This document shows, in pieces, positions 54,102-64,000 of a stretch of DNA of 64,000 nucleotides (its first letter is position 1; every line of letters begins with the position of its first letter). The position numbers and the translations under genes are program-made. This stretch comes from Haliclona indistincta (taxonomy: Eukaryota > Porifera > Demospongiae > Haplosclerida > Chalinidae). The notes beneath the pieces are model-generated. The model saw only the letters and a program-made list of their open reading frames with translations, had not been told where the DNA came from and did no database searches. The stretch spans positions 15,422,902 to 15,486,901 of the forward strand of contig OZ024783.1 of the NCBI GenBank assembly GCA_964017065.1. The letters are read 5' to 3'.

Positions 54102-54447
54102 AAGAAAATTAAAAAGATTTCTATCGAAATCAAAAGGATGTAGGGTTGTGAAATCTACCACTGGTTCACAATGTAAACTAACAAGGAACAAGCATGGAAT
54201 GGTAACACAATTGACTTGCTAACAGACCATAGATCCCTACATCAGTGGCTGGTGTACTTGTTGACTGCTGACACCTGACGTGCATTCAGCTAGTGTACAG
54301 CCACTGATGTAGGGATCTATGGTCTGTTAGCAAGTCAATTGTGTTACCATTCCATGCTTGTTCCTTGTTAGTTTACATTGTGAACCAGTGGTAGATTTCA
54401 CAACCCTACATCCTTTTGATTTCGATAGAAATCTTTTTAATTTTCTT
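54102..54447. mobile_element. Palindromic module B, copy 2
   Basis: Same arms as 31809-32196 around a different, shorter loop (about 54252-54297). Positions that differ from copy 1 are changed in both arms. Confidence 0.82.
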
Positions 54448-55284
54448 GTTTGTGTCCTTTTTACTTTTTTTAGTGAAGTGCAGTTCAAATATCATGGACG
54501 TACTGAGCCGTCTTTGTTCCACCATTGTTTAGTTTCTTGTTGTTGATGGCTTTTCTTTACTTTAAACTTGTAGCAAAAAATAAGTGTTATGCTATACTAT
54601 CAGCTCGCCTACGCATGTATGCGCATGCAGTGCATACGAGCCCCGCCCACACTAGTTTATTGACCTGTACTGTACGGCGGTTATAATTTATATCTGGCAA
54701 ACGCAGAATGGTGATCCTATAGCTTGCCGTTCTTCGAAGACTCCAGACAGATATGTGTTCTCTGTGAACCATACGGCGCGGAGATACAGCTAGTGCTTGG
54801 TCACGTGCGCTAACCACTGCTTGGTCACGTGCGTATTGCGCAATCACATTAATGGCGTCTAACACTTAGCTGACAATGGATCACGATCGAGAAATCGCGG
54901 AATTTATATCGCCGTTTCGCTAAAAACTAAGTTCAAAAGGCACATGCCAGGAGAATTTCACGACTGTTCGTGGGTGTTTTGGTCTCAGCACTGCTCGCGT
55001 AAAGGCGCTAGGCGAGTTGAAGAAAGAAGAAAGAATAAGAAAACGAAGATGACGAAACACGATTTTCACCGTTTTTAGTTTCGTCACTTTAGCAACAATC
55101 TCGAGCAATCTCCTTGCTACTGTAAGATGGGGCAACGCCAGAGAGCAGATCTAAGTGTCTTTTGACGTATAAAATTAATCACCAGGCGAAATATCAGCGT
55201 TTGAACGCTAATACATTGTATGTAGCCGCCATCTTTTTTTCTCGTTCAACCCTACATAGGGAGGCACTACCGTGCCTCCCTAAT
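54448..55284 (+). mobile_element. Element family A, copy 3 (composite with module B)
   Basis: Begins CTTGTTTGTGTCC directly at the end of module B, has a purine tract at 55017-55050 and ends with the perfect hairpin GGGAGGCAC-TACC-GTGCCTCCC (55259-55280), then TAATAAT. Confidence 0.82.
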
Positions 55285-55325
55285 AATACGTTGTTCTCAT
55301 TTGAATATCTCGATCTTGTTTCAAA

Positions 55326-55646
55326 ATGACCAAAACAACTGAGCTCATAAAGGCTGTATTTCTTATTGTAATTGTCTCAAGCGTGTATTTTCATGAGGTT
55401 TTGAATGTCAACCTCTTCATTCCAACGACCAAAACTGTTCTCATAAAGACTCTTTATTCCTGTGTGTTTGTGTGTGTGCTGTGCAATCTCAAGCGTGTAT
55501 TCCATGAGCTTTTAAATGTCGATCTCTCTATACCAACGACCAAAACTCTTGCCCGTACAAAGCTCCATTGTCCCATGTTGTACGCTGTGTATCGGTGTCT
55601 GATGTGTTTATCGCAAATTGTCATGTTGCTTGCCAAACACGTTTAA
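55326..55646 (+). CDS. Possible short protein with internal duplication (uncertain)
   Basis: A 106-residue open frame. Two direct repeats of about 110 bp give similar segments (VYFHEVLNVNLFIPTTKT and VFHELLNVDLSIPTTKT). The N-terminus is hydrophobic (AVFLIVIVSSVYF). No known domain; it may simply be a tandem repeat with an open frame. From 55650 to 56520 no gene is seen; GTCGCCATGGCGAC at about 55768 resembles an RFX X-box. Confidence 0.18.
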   Translation: MTKTTELIKAVFLIVIVSSVYFHEVLNVNLFIPTTKTVLIKTLYSCVFVCVLCNLKRVFHELLNVDLSIPTTKTLARTKLHCPMLYAVYRCLMCLSQIVMLLAKHV

Positions 55647-56521
55647 TTCTATTCGCCTGTCTCCCGCACATTCTTCACATTTTTATGATTCCTGTCTTGT
55701 TCTTCGTGCTGTACAATTATGTATACAGCCTTTCAGCCGCCTGATTGGTCGGTTATTCGGTTCATAGGTGTCGCCATGGCGACAACGGCAACAAGAGAAT
55801 TGTTTTGATAACATCAATTAATTAGCGCAGCGCTAATACACTATTTGCAAGGTTATTGTGAAATTCTTGACTTGTTATCGGAGTCGATGAATGTTTTCTG
55901 ATTCTCGACATAACTTGTGTCACCACCCGCTGAGCAAGACTGATACATGACATGTTAAAATTCGATGATGTTGTGTTCATAAAGAAAGTTACACATTGAT
56001 AAAGTCTCCGTTGCCTCTCACCTCTTTGGAAGTGTGCATTGTCTTTATAACAGACAGCATTTATTTATTTTGAAACATAGGTCTATGTACGTTGTATGAT
56101 TTGGTACATTGAGCCTCGAGGCAACTTCTGTGTAATGATGGTAGCATTAGATAGAACTTGTATGATTGTGTTTCTTGAAATTCAAATTTCTTGAGGCATC
56201 AAGTTGTCAGAAGCATATTTCTAGTGCGGGTTATATCGTAAACAGGTCTACGCCACTACAGACAAACAGGCTAACGTGACTAGGCTCTCTAGTACTATAA
56301 CTAGCTCTAATTAGCTCATGAATATTGTTATCGCCTGGCAGCAATTCTTGTACACATGTAGTCAGTGTGGGAGTGGGTAGGGCCCACTGGATGTTTGCCA
56401 GGCATGAAATGTGCCCGATATGTGGGTAGAGAGTGTTGCTTCATGGCTCATGTGATGATATGGACATGTACACTGATACACTAGTTTGTGTAGGACCTGA
56501 GCTCTTGAATGAAAAACAAGT

Positions 56522-57199
56522 TTAAGGGTGCAGGCACACGCCCACGCACAATTTTAATTAATTAGTTGTCAAGGAGTTGTATCTCTGAAACTATCGTAGT
56601 TAGCAAAGTAAATCAAGCGCTAGTGTAAAGGCTACTATGACTGCAGTCTATTATGCAACACTGAACGCGAAAATCACTACGGGTATGAAACCACAAAAGA
56701 TGACAGATCGGCGTCTTCTAGCCGATATAACTTACCGTGGAATTGTTTCTGGAAACCAATCTCGCACTATAGCACACATCTAAGGAAGGACAAGACATTG
56801 ACAGAGAGCTTTTTTAGATGCACGACACGCAGAGCCAAGAAATTCGATTTTTCTTTTGTAGTATTGCTGGTTTAACATGTTGTACGCGGATTATTAGGAA
56901 AAACTCTCTGTCAATGTCTTGTCCTTCCTTAGATGTGTGCGATAGTGCGAGATTGGTTTCCAAAAACAATTCCACGGTAAGTTATATCGGCTAGAAGACG
57001 CCGATCTGTCATCTTTTGTGGTTTCATACCCGTAGTGATTTTCGCGTTCAGTGTTGCATAATAGACTGCAGTCATAGTAGCCTTTACACTAGCGCTTGAT
57101 TTACTTTGCTAACTACGATAGTTTCAGAGATACAACTCCTTGACAACTAATTTAAAAAATTAATTAAAATTGTGCGTGGGCGTGTGCCTGCACCCTTAA
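56522..57199. mobile_element. Giant foldback element, about 300-bp arms, TTAA ends
   Basis: TTAAGGGTGCAGGC at 56522 and GCCTGCACCCTTAA ending at 57199. Almost the entire arms (about 56522-56815 and 56897-57199) are inverse with only scattered differences, around an 80-bp loop. The TTAA edges suggest a TTAA-targeting superfamily (Kolobok or piggyBac). No ORF. Confidence 0.85.
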
Positions 57200-57399
57200 G
57201 CTTTAGCTAAAGTACAGTGCATAGAACCCTATTGAGCAGTGTGAAGGTGTATAGGTGATAAATGTTTGTCATGCATTGGTGAGAGGGTGGGAGGGAGAGA
57301 TGATCTATGTCTGGTGCGTAGAGACCTCTAGTAATTCCATGGCTGTGGAGAGTTTCACTAGTTAGTGGTCAATAAAGCTCATACTGTACATGTCCACGT

Positions 57400-57405
57400 C
57401 AGCTA

Positions 57406-57440
<35 letters not shown>
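57400..57440. repeat. TG dinucleotide microsatellite
   Basis: About 19 TG units at 57402-57440, within AT-rich non-coding DNA. Confidence 0.95.
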
Positions 57441-57442
<2 letters not shown>

Positions 57443-57536
57443 TTAACTAGAGGTTAGCACATGGATAATAGGCTAGTTATTTACTCCAGAGAGGGACTGT
57501 TCGGAGAGCTAATGCACATAATAATTATTAGTTAAT

Positions 57537-58070
57537 CTTGCTTTATACTGTACACAACAAACCACTGAGTTACTGCTCTATAGCGGACACTAGTCCTGAT
57601 TGAGTGAACCTTGCTTTATACTGTACACAACAAACCACTGAGTTACTGCTCTATAGCGGACACTAGTCCTGATTGAGTGAATCTTGCTTTATACTGTACA
57701 CAACAAACCACTGAGTTACTGCTCTATAGCGGACACTAGTCCTGATTGAGTGAATCTTGCTTTATACTGTACACAACAAACCACTGAGTTACTGCTCTAT
57801 AGCAGACACTAGTCCTGATTGAGTGAATCTTGCTTTATACTGTACACAACAAACCACTGAGTTACTGCTTTATAGCAGACGCTAGTCCTGATTGAGTGAA
57901 TCTTGGTTTATACTGTACACAACAAACCGCTGAGTTACTGCTCTATAGCAGACACTAGTCCTGATTGAGTGAATCTTGCTTTACACTGTACACAACAAAC
58001 CACTGAGTTACTCCTATATAGCAGACACTAGTCCTGATTGAGTGAATCTTAACAACAAACCGCTGATTTA
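57537..58070. repeat. 73-bp tandem array, about 7 copies
   Basis: The unit contains CTTGCTTTATACTGTACACA, ACAAACCACTGAGTTACTGC and CACTAGTCCTGATTGAGTGA. The last unit is truncated. It lies 170 bp upstream of the first recognised RhoGEF-like exon. Confidence 0.94.
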
Positions 58071-58237
58071 CTGATTTCGAGCGTGCTAATCTATTGATTA
58101 GTGCTAGCGTTTGGCGTCTAATTGTCTATGGATTGCAGTTACCAACATCAAAGCCCTGGTTACGCACAATGCGTATAGTCGGGAATGCGCTTGTAACTTA
58201 ATCATGTGTTTACCTGTTGTCATGGTAACCTCTACAG

Positions 58238-61200
58238 AACATGGGGAATGCCTCAGAGTGACATGAACACTCTCTTCAGATCATTGAGCAGGCTATGTGA
58301 CCTACTGATGAACTTCTTCTCAGAGGTATGTTCTGTTGCACACACACACTATCGGTGCACGTTCAGCAATCACGCATAGTCCGAGTTCACGTCACACTAT
58401 AGCAAAGCAATTATTAGTAGCCTACGGAACTCCAAAGTTTAAACTCTTAAACTTTAATATCCTAATTTCTCTCATTGGGCATGGTTGAGAAGTCATATTA
58501 TTATCATTGCCGATCGGCAATGATATGTAGGGATGACCTCGAATTAAGATGGCGGCTACTCATGTTGAAAATGGGTTTTCGCACATATCTCTATTATTAT
58601 ACATCTATACTGCATTTTAACTATCTCTAAGTGACTCTGAAGTGTAAGCGCTTGTAGGACGTCTATTAAAGTCGCCGGGACTGCTTGCTTGACGACGAAA
58701 ATCAAGACAGAGAGAATTTGCAGATCTTCGCTGTTATAGCGTTTCTCGAGATTCTAGACATCTAGGATTGATCAGGCGATTGTTCTGAGCAAGAAAATAC
58801 CTTTGGCGAAGCTGGCAGACGTTTCTAAAGTGGTAAACTGAAATCGCCGCCCACGCGAATTGTTCATCTTCTTTCTTCTTCTTCTTCTTCTTCTTCTTTG
58901 ACAAGCATAGCGCTGTCATGAGTGAACGAATCACTACCAAACCTGCACCATCGCATGTGTATATATCAGGGTTAGTGCACTTACTTCTTAGATAGGCATC
59001 AAACACTACCAGAAGCGAGTAATCCTTGAAAAACATGGTTTTTGGACCGTTTTGGACTAGCGACTTCATTAATTAACCCTCTTGTCGCTTCTTATCATTA
59101 ACTCCGCCCACATCGGTTTTGCAGCTATCTCGCTACTGCGTTTTGTCTCTGCTCTGGACGCTTCAGCGCGCAAGCCAGAGGTATGAAAATGTGTCTAAAC
59201 CAGTACTATACCCTAAATAACACTGATCTGTTCGTTAACGCTTCAGATGGCGGGTTAAAGCTGACTTACACAGACGTGAACAACTTGAGTGTCTAGCCTG
59301 CTTACCGGCAGCAAGATTCTACGCACAGTAAGGTTCCTACACCACGCAGCGTAAGTTGCAAAGGACTAGAAGCCTCTGTGAGTGTGATATTGACTTCAAC
59401 AAGATTCTACTGGGCGTGCTCCTACTGTTTAGGCCCGCAGCATTATGAATTGTCAGTACTAGTGCTAGTCTCTTCTTCATCCATTACAATACTAACAAGT
59501 ATCATGTTGTCAAATCATACCTGGACTTGAAATTATGCTGTCTGCGTCCTCAACCTCTTTAACTATTTTAAACCTTTCAATGAATGATTATTCTTGTGAT
59601 TGGTAATATTAAACATTTAAACCACACTCCTTACTCTCAAGAGGCTGTGCACATTCACATCTCTGCTAGACTAGTATCTATATATACTCCTCACAGATTT
59701 GTAAAAATGTAATAAAATCTAACATAGAATACTATCAATAAGTTCAAACTGATAGTGATCAAAAAAGTAACGGGAACAAGTAAAGTAAAAAATTTTTAAT
59801 AAAAAACTGAAAAGTGTAGGGATGACTCTTAAAAAAGGAAGGGAACAAGATGGGATGATGCTTGCAAAAGTAAAGGAACAAGATGGAATAATGCTTGCAA
59901 ATGTAAAAGTCCCAAGTATCCCTACATCAGCGGCTTGAAGGAGGACGCAGTCCGATGGAGTAATTGACGGTTGTGAATAACTAGAGGTATCTGTCTTTGG
60001 AGGACGCAGTCCGATGAAGTAATTGACGGTTGTATATAACTAGATGCATCTGTGTTTAGGAGGACGCAGTCCGATGAAGTAGTTGACAGTTTTAAATAAG
60101 CTGCAGGTAGCTGTGTTTGGAGGACGCAGTCCGATGAAGTATTTGACGGTTATAAAAGGTATTTGAAGAGGATTCCGCATTTGTCAGTAGCACGTTGTCG
60201 CAGCAAGCCGCTGATGTAGGGATACTTGGGACTTTTACATTTGCAAGCATTATTCCATCTTGTTCCTTTACTTTTGCAAGCATCATCCCATCTTGTTCCC
60301 TTCCTTTTTTAAGAGTCATCCCTACACTTTTCAGTTTTTTATTAAAAATTTTTTACTTTACTTTGTAATGTGCTTCCACTTTTAGCAATACTTACGCATT
60401 TTTGGGAAATGGCATTGAACGGTACTTGCCCATTTTAACTGATCTAGTCTTATAGACTCCTGATATAGTATATGTACTGCCGATATCGTAGAACTTAAAA
60501 TTTTATTTCAATTTGTACATGTACCTTACATATTCTTCTCTTCATTTACATGTATTTTGTTGTTTTTCTTTTCAAAATTTACCCAATTATTCTTCTTCTC
60601 TTCAGTTGGAACTAGCTGTCAAGTCTTGGAACACACATACTACCCTCATTGGTGAGTCTCCAATTATCTGTACATACGCAATGTTCAATATTATGCTCTA
60701 ATCTCCAGGCGGTATATTCACTCAGTATGGCTCATTCTGGGACATGTACGTTGAGTATAACCATAGCAACACCATAGCAATGAGGTCAGCAGTAAACTAA
60801 ATGTAATGTTTGAGTTTAATTCACACGTACAGGTTGTTAAAGAAGAAAAGGCAGGATGATTCATTTGGTAATTTTCTCGAGATCAAGCGTGGAGCAGCCA
60901 TGCACACTCTAGAGTCACTGATGATGCTACCAGTAAGTTACTCACTCACACACTCACTCACTCATTCTCACTCACTCACTCACTCTCACTCACTCACTCA
61001 CTCACTCACTCACTCTCTCACCCACTCACTCACACACACACTCACTCACTTGCTCGCTCGCTCGCTCACTCACTCACTCACTCACTCACCCCACCCACCC
61101 ACACACTCACTCACCCACTCACTCACTCCCTCACTCACTCGCTCACTCACTCCCTCACTCACTCACTCCCTCGCTCACTCACTCGCTCGCTCACTCACTC

Positions 61201-63248
61201 ACTCACTCACTCACTCCAGGTGCAAAGAGTCTCAGAGTACCATAACTCACTCTCTCAGTTGCTGGCGCTCACTCCATTAGAGCATCCCGATCATCATCAC
61301 CTACAGACCACTGTAGCTAGAATGAAGGAGGTTAGAATAAGAATTACATGTACTAGCTGTAAGGAACGCAATTCAACCTTTTTCTCGCTCTTACAGATCA
61401 TCAAAGCTCGTGAAGAAGAGTTGCTTTATCTGGAGAATGAGGTATGAATACATGTACAGTAAATGAGCATTCAAACGTTTATTTTTATTATTTTTCTCTT
61501 TTAGTCAAAGTTGGAGCAAGTCCAGATTCAGTTCCCTCAAGACAATCTATGTCTCAATGATCACCTTGACAACATGATGGTAGAGGTAAGATAAACCACA
61601 CCCTCACAGGATACATGTACTGACTATGTCTTCTTAGAATATGGGTCCGACTCACAAACGCTCTCGGAGTCAGACCATGTTCTCTATAAAGGGTGGTGGA
61701 GGGGAGAGAGAAGGGACCACTAGAGAGTCTACCACACCTCAACACCACCATCACAGAGGAACACGCTCCATATCAAGGTAAGCAACAACCACAGTGTGTG
61801 TGTGTGTGCATGCATGTTCGTGTGTGTGTGTGCGTGTGTGTGTGCGTGCGTGCGTGTGTGCGTGCGTGTGTGTGTGTGTGTGTGTGTGCGTCTGCGTGTG
61901 TGGGTCTATTACTCTGTCTGTCTGTCATGCAGTCTACAGCACGTTCATGGCAAGGGTCAAGAATTGACAGATGGTGCAGGTCACAGGAGCACCAGGATGT
62001 ACATACAGGAAGGTCCCATGCGTATATTAGAGGTACACACATGAGCACACACTCATACAAACACTCGAGTGATGTCATGTTGATTTCCACAGGTGACCAA
62101 GCAGGGACTGACTCCACACGACCGCTACCTCTTCATGTTTAGTGATCTGCTGATAGTTGCAAAACCAGCCAACAGATCAAGGTGAGATTGAATAAATAAG
62201 ATTCACAAGTATGACGCTCCTCTTGTTTCAGGGCACATCATCGCTACTATCGTCGCAAGCAGCAACATAGATTAGCTGAGATGTGGATCAGTGACGTCCA
62301 GGGAACTGGGCTACCTCGAGAGAGATGTTCCTTCTTGCTGGGCTGGCCGACAGTGAACGTAGTCGCTCAGTTTAGGTGAGTTGAATTAGAGTGAGTGAGT
62401 GAGTGAGATAGAGTGATTGAGTGAGTGAGTGAGTGAGTGAGCGTGCAAGCAAGCGAGTGAGCAAGCAAGCAAGCTAGTACTTATAAACATGTACCTTTCT
62501 TCATTACAGTTCACAAGAGGAGAAGCGTCTCTGGTATGAGTTGCTCTCAATGTGAGTACATCCATACTTCCACATATGTCAGTCACTCATGATCTTCTCT
62601 TACAGACATATTGACAAGATGAGAATGGTCCAGCAACCCAGTGAAATTTCCATTAGAGTACTCAACCATTCACGACCTAACGTGAGTCGTTGACTTATAA
62701 ACAAAATGTCTGATATTTGACGTTTTTATTTTTGCAGAATTCTGTTGTACTACCTGAGTTCACACAAGCTGCTGTCTCAGAGAATGCAATGGACGTCATG
62801 AGAAAAGCTCTCGATAATTTCCAAATAACAGTACGTTGACGAGTGATTGTAGAGAGAGAGAGAGTATCATCTTCTGGTATTTCCGTTTAGGACTCACCAA
62901 TTACAGATTTTCAACTTTCGGTAAGAGTATCGAAAGACGACAAGGAAGAGATCCTCAATGGTGAGCTAGTATGTGCATGAAGCTGATCTTGTTTGATCTC
63001 TCCCTCCCTCACTCCCTCCCTCCCTCTTCCTCAGGATATGAGTCACCATTTGCTATCCAGACCTATCACAACAGACTACAGATGGATCTGAGTGGAGACG
63101 GCAAGCCTCAACAACTCGACTTTATTCTGAGAAGAAAACCGTCCAGTGGAGGTAAGCAATCATACTCTTATTACACACGTGTAAATGGATACTACTGAAA
63201 TAATTTGTTGCATTAGGAATGAAGCCACAGAACGGTGATACTACATGA
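58238..63248 (+). CDS. DH-PH-RA protein (Rho guanine-nucleotide-exchange-factor-like)
   Basis: Exons: 58238-58325, 60606-60651, 60709-60784, 60833-60932, 61220-61330, 61397-61441, 61505-61585, 61638-61777, 61933-62032, 62093-62181, 62232-62375, 62510-62551, 62606-62681, 62738-62830, 62891-62960, 63035-63151, 63217-63248, all GT-AG with matching phases. The DH domain spans exons 1-6 (GGIFTQYGSFWDMYVEYNHS, LESLMMLPVQRVSEYHNSLS). The PH domain spans exons 9-12 (RYLFMFSDLLIVAKP, CSFLLGWPTVNVVAQFSS) and resembles that of ARHGAP20. An RA-like region spans exons 13-16, ending FILRRKPSSG. No RhoGAP follows. It should activate Rho-family GTPases, perhaps under Ras-type control. The first exon enters in mid-codon, so 5' exons with DH CR1 are missing from my model. 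Confidence 0.8.
58503..59085 (-). mobile_element. Element family C, copy 2 (reverse orientation)
   Basis: Terminal hairpin ATCATTGCC-GATC-GGCAATGAT (58503-58524), then ATGTAGGGATGACC, AAGATGGCGGCTACTCATG, a (CTT)n tract at 58872-58900 and a GAAGCGAGTAAT end. Inverted homologue of 13150-13680. It sits in the first RhoGEF-like intron. Confidence 0.78.
59778..60365. mobile_element. Foldback element D with internal 60-bp tandem repeats
   Basis: Arms of about 160 bp: GTAAAGTAAAAAATTTTTAA to CCCTACATCAGCGGCTTG and the inverse from about 60200 to 60365. Between them four copies of a 60-bp unit starting GGAGGACGCAGTCCGATG (59939-60165). The unit contains a GAGGACGCAGTCC mini-hairpin. Located in the RhoGEF-like gene's first intron. 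Confidence 0.85.
60935..61217. repeat. CACT-rich microsatellite filling an intron
   Basis: The intron between exons 4 and 5 of the RhoGEF-like gene is almost wholly CACT/CGCT tetranucleotides, leaving only a GTAAGT donor and a CTCCAG acceptor. Confidence 0.95.
61789..61912. repeat. TG/CG-rich microsatellite in an intron
   Basis: Long TGTG runs with CG interruptions, then TCTG units next to the acceptor at 61932. The corresponding tract survives in the relic at 3820-3860. Confidence 0.93.
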
Positions 63249-63790
63249 GCTTACTTGGTTGAGTTGTCCTGAGAAGACTCCAGACGGCAATATGCGCTCT
63301 CTATACTCCACTAATAAATTTGTGTGATTGGTCACGTGTGTATTACGTAATCACAATATGGCGTCAAACACTTAGCTGACAACTGCTCGTGATTGTGAAC
63401 TCGTCAAATTTATGTCGTCATTTCGCTAAAAAACTAAGTTCAAAAGGCACCTGCCAGGAGAATTTCATGACTGTTCGTGGGTGTTTTGGTCTCGGCATTG
63501 CTCGGGTAAAGGCGCTAGGCGAGTTGAAGAAAGAAAGAAGAAGAAGAAAACGAAGAGGACGAAACTCGATTTTCCCCGTTTCCAGGTTCGTCACTTTAGT
63601 GATTTTTTCGAGCAATCTCCTTCCTACTGTAAGCTGGGGCAACGCCAGAGAGCAGATCTAAGTATCTTTGGACGTATAAAATTCATCACCAGCAGGCGAA
63701 ATATCAGTGTTTGAACGCTAATACATTGTATGTAGCTGCCATCTTGTTTTCTCGTTCATCCCTACATAGGGAGTTCCGTGCCTCCCTAAT
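63226..63790 (+). mobile_element. Element family A, copy 4 (5'-truncated, overlaps last exon)
   Basis: Homology to copy 3 begins near ACAGAACGGTGATACTACAT (compare CGCAGAATGGTGATCCTAT at 54701) and runs through the purine tract (63527-63560) to a shrunken terminal hairpin GGGAGTTCCGTGCCTCCC at 63769-63786. After 63790 the window ends in AT-rich DNA without a gene. Confidence 0.8.
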
Positions 63791-64000
63791 AATTATATTA
63801 TACTCTTGGTAAAGTGCATGGTTAATAGTAGAAATTGGGAAGCAATATTATGTAGTATACAATAGTATACAAGAGTATACAAAGGTCAAAGGTTTTGTCA
63901 TGTTAAACACATACACATATTTAAGCATCATCCACGTATGCATGCTGGTCACGTATGGTCACTTAATGTCAGCTAAGACACACTTCGCATGTTTTATTTA

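Noticed and set aside
53911..54222. Frame with SHDHNTI repeats
   Set aside because: Product of the 21-bp tandem repeat running into palindromic module B; not a gene.
55766..55784. RFX X-box promoter site (GTCGCCATGGCGAC)
   Set aside because: A single palindromic match with no gene start nearby; not enough to call a regulatory site.
61773..62142. His/Thr- and Cys/Val-rich frames
   Set aside because: Translations of the TG microsatellite overlapping real RhoGEF-like exons in other frames.

Overview
The window looks like nuclear DNA of a marine invertebrate, most likely a sponge (Porifera, demosponge-like). The case rests on gene content and architecture: small GT-AG introns, an ankyrin-Roc-COR-Death-transmembrane protein, an exon of the sponge-rich family with Chlamydia-Pmp-like beta-helix repeats, a DH-PH-RA signalling gene, and very dense small DNA transposons. 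The species is inferred and cannot be fixed from the sequence. A run of 200 N (11095-11294) marks an assembly gap.

Layout. 1-600 (minus): N-terminal part of a seven-helix receptor with a frameshift, cut by the window edge. 714-1312: a TTAA-flanked MITE. 1312-4915: dispersed repeats, a Pmp-like exon and a decayed copy of the DH-PH-RA gene. 5037-30244 (plus): one gene of about 25 kb whose coding sequence is only about 3.2 kb. It has six ankyrin units, a GTPase (Roc)-COR exon, a Death domain and a C-terminal membrane anchor, and the exon phases close exactly to 1,074 codons plus stop. Its introns are packed with mobile DNA: a two-gene Kolobok-like transposon (8092 to the gap), a GC-rich DIRS-like gag, THAP-domain inverted copies, palindromic elements and a truncated non-LTR retrotransposon with a restriction-like endonuclease.

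30320-34000: a 7-bp-TSD MITE, the reverse copy of a composite element, and a pseudogene copy of the 3' half of the DH-PH-RA gene. 34440-40560: a GC-rich patchwork of a broken R2/NeSL-type LINE (minus), tRNA-derived SINE pieces and a MITE with TTA target duplication. 40570-42236: a 5'-truncated CR1/jockey-like LINE (plus). 42237-47168: a complete Ty3/gypsy LTR element (minus) with nearly identical 170-bp LTRs and an ATAGC target duplication. It is already broken by a stop, a frameshift and a MITE. 47301-58070: MITEs, three tandem arrays, a decayed LINE 3' end, a copy of the composite element and a 678-bp near-perfect palindrome with TTAA ends. 58238-63248 (plus): the DH-PH-RA (Rho guanine-exchange-factor-like) gene in at least 17 exons. 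Its last exon has been overwritten by a MITE.

The cellular genes fit membrane and innate-type signalling (receptor, Death-domain GTPase, RhoGEF). The most unusual content is mobile: (i) a Kolobok-like element that also carries a protein with the P2X7 C-terminal zinc-type domain, convergent and overlapping with the transposase; (ii) families of 3'-anchored elements with covarying terminal hairpins and a shared subterminal motif; (iii) a cluster of eight identical 14-bp palindromes on a partly 20-bp period.
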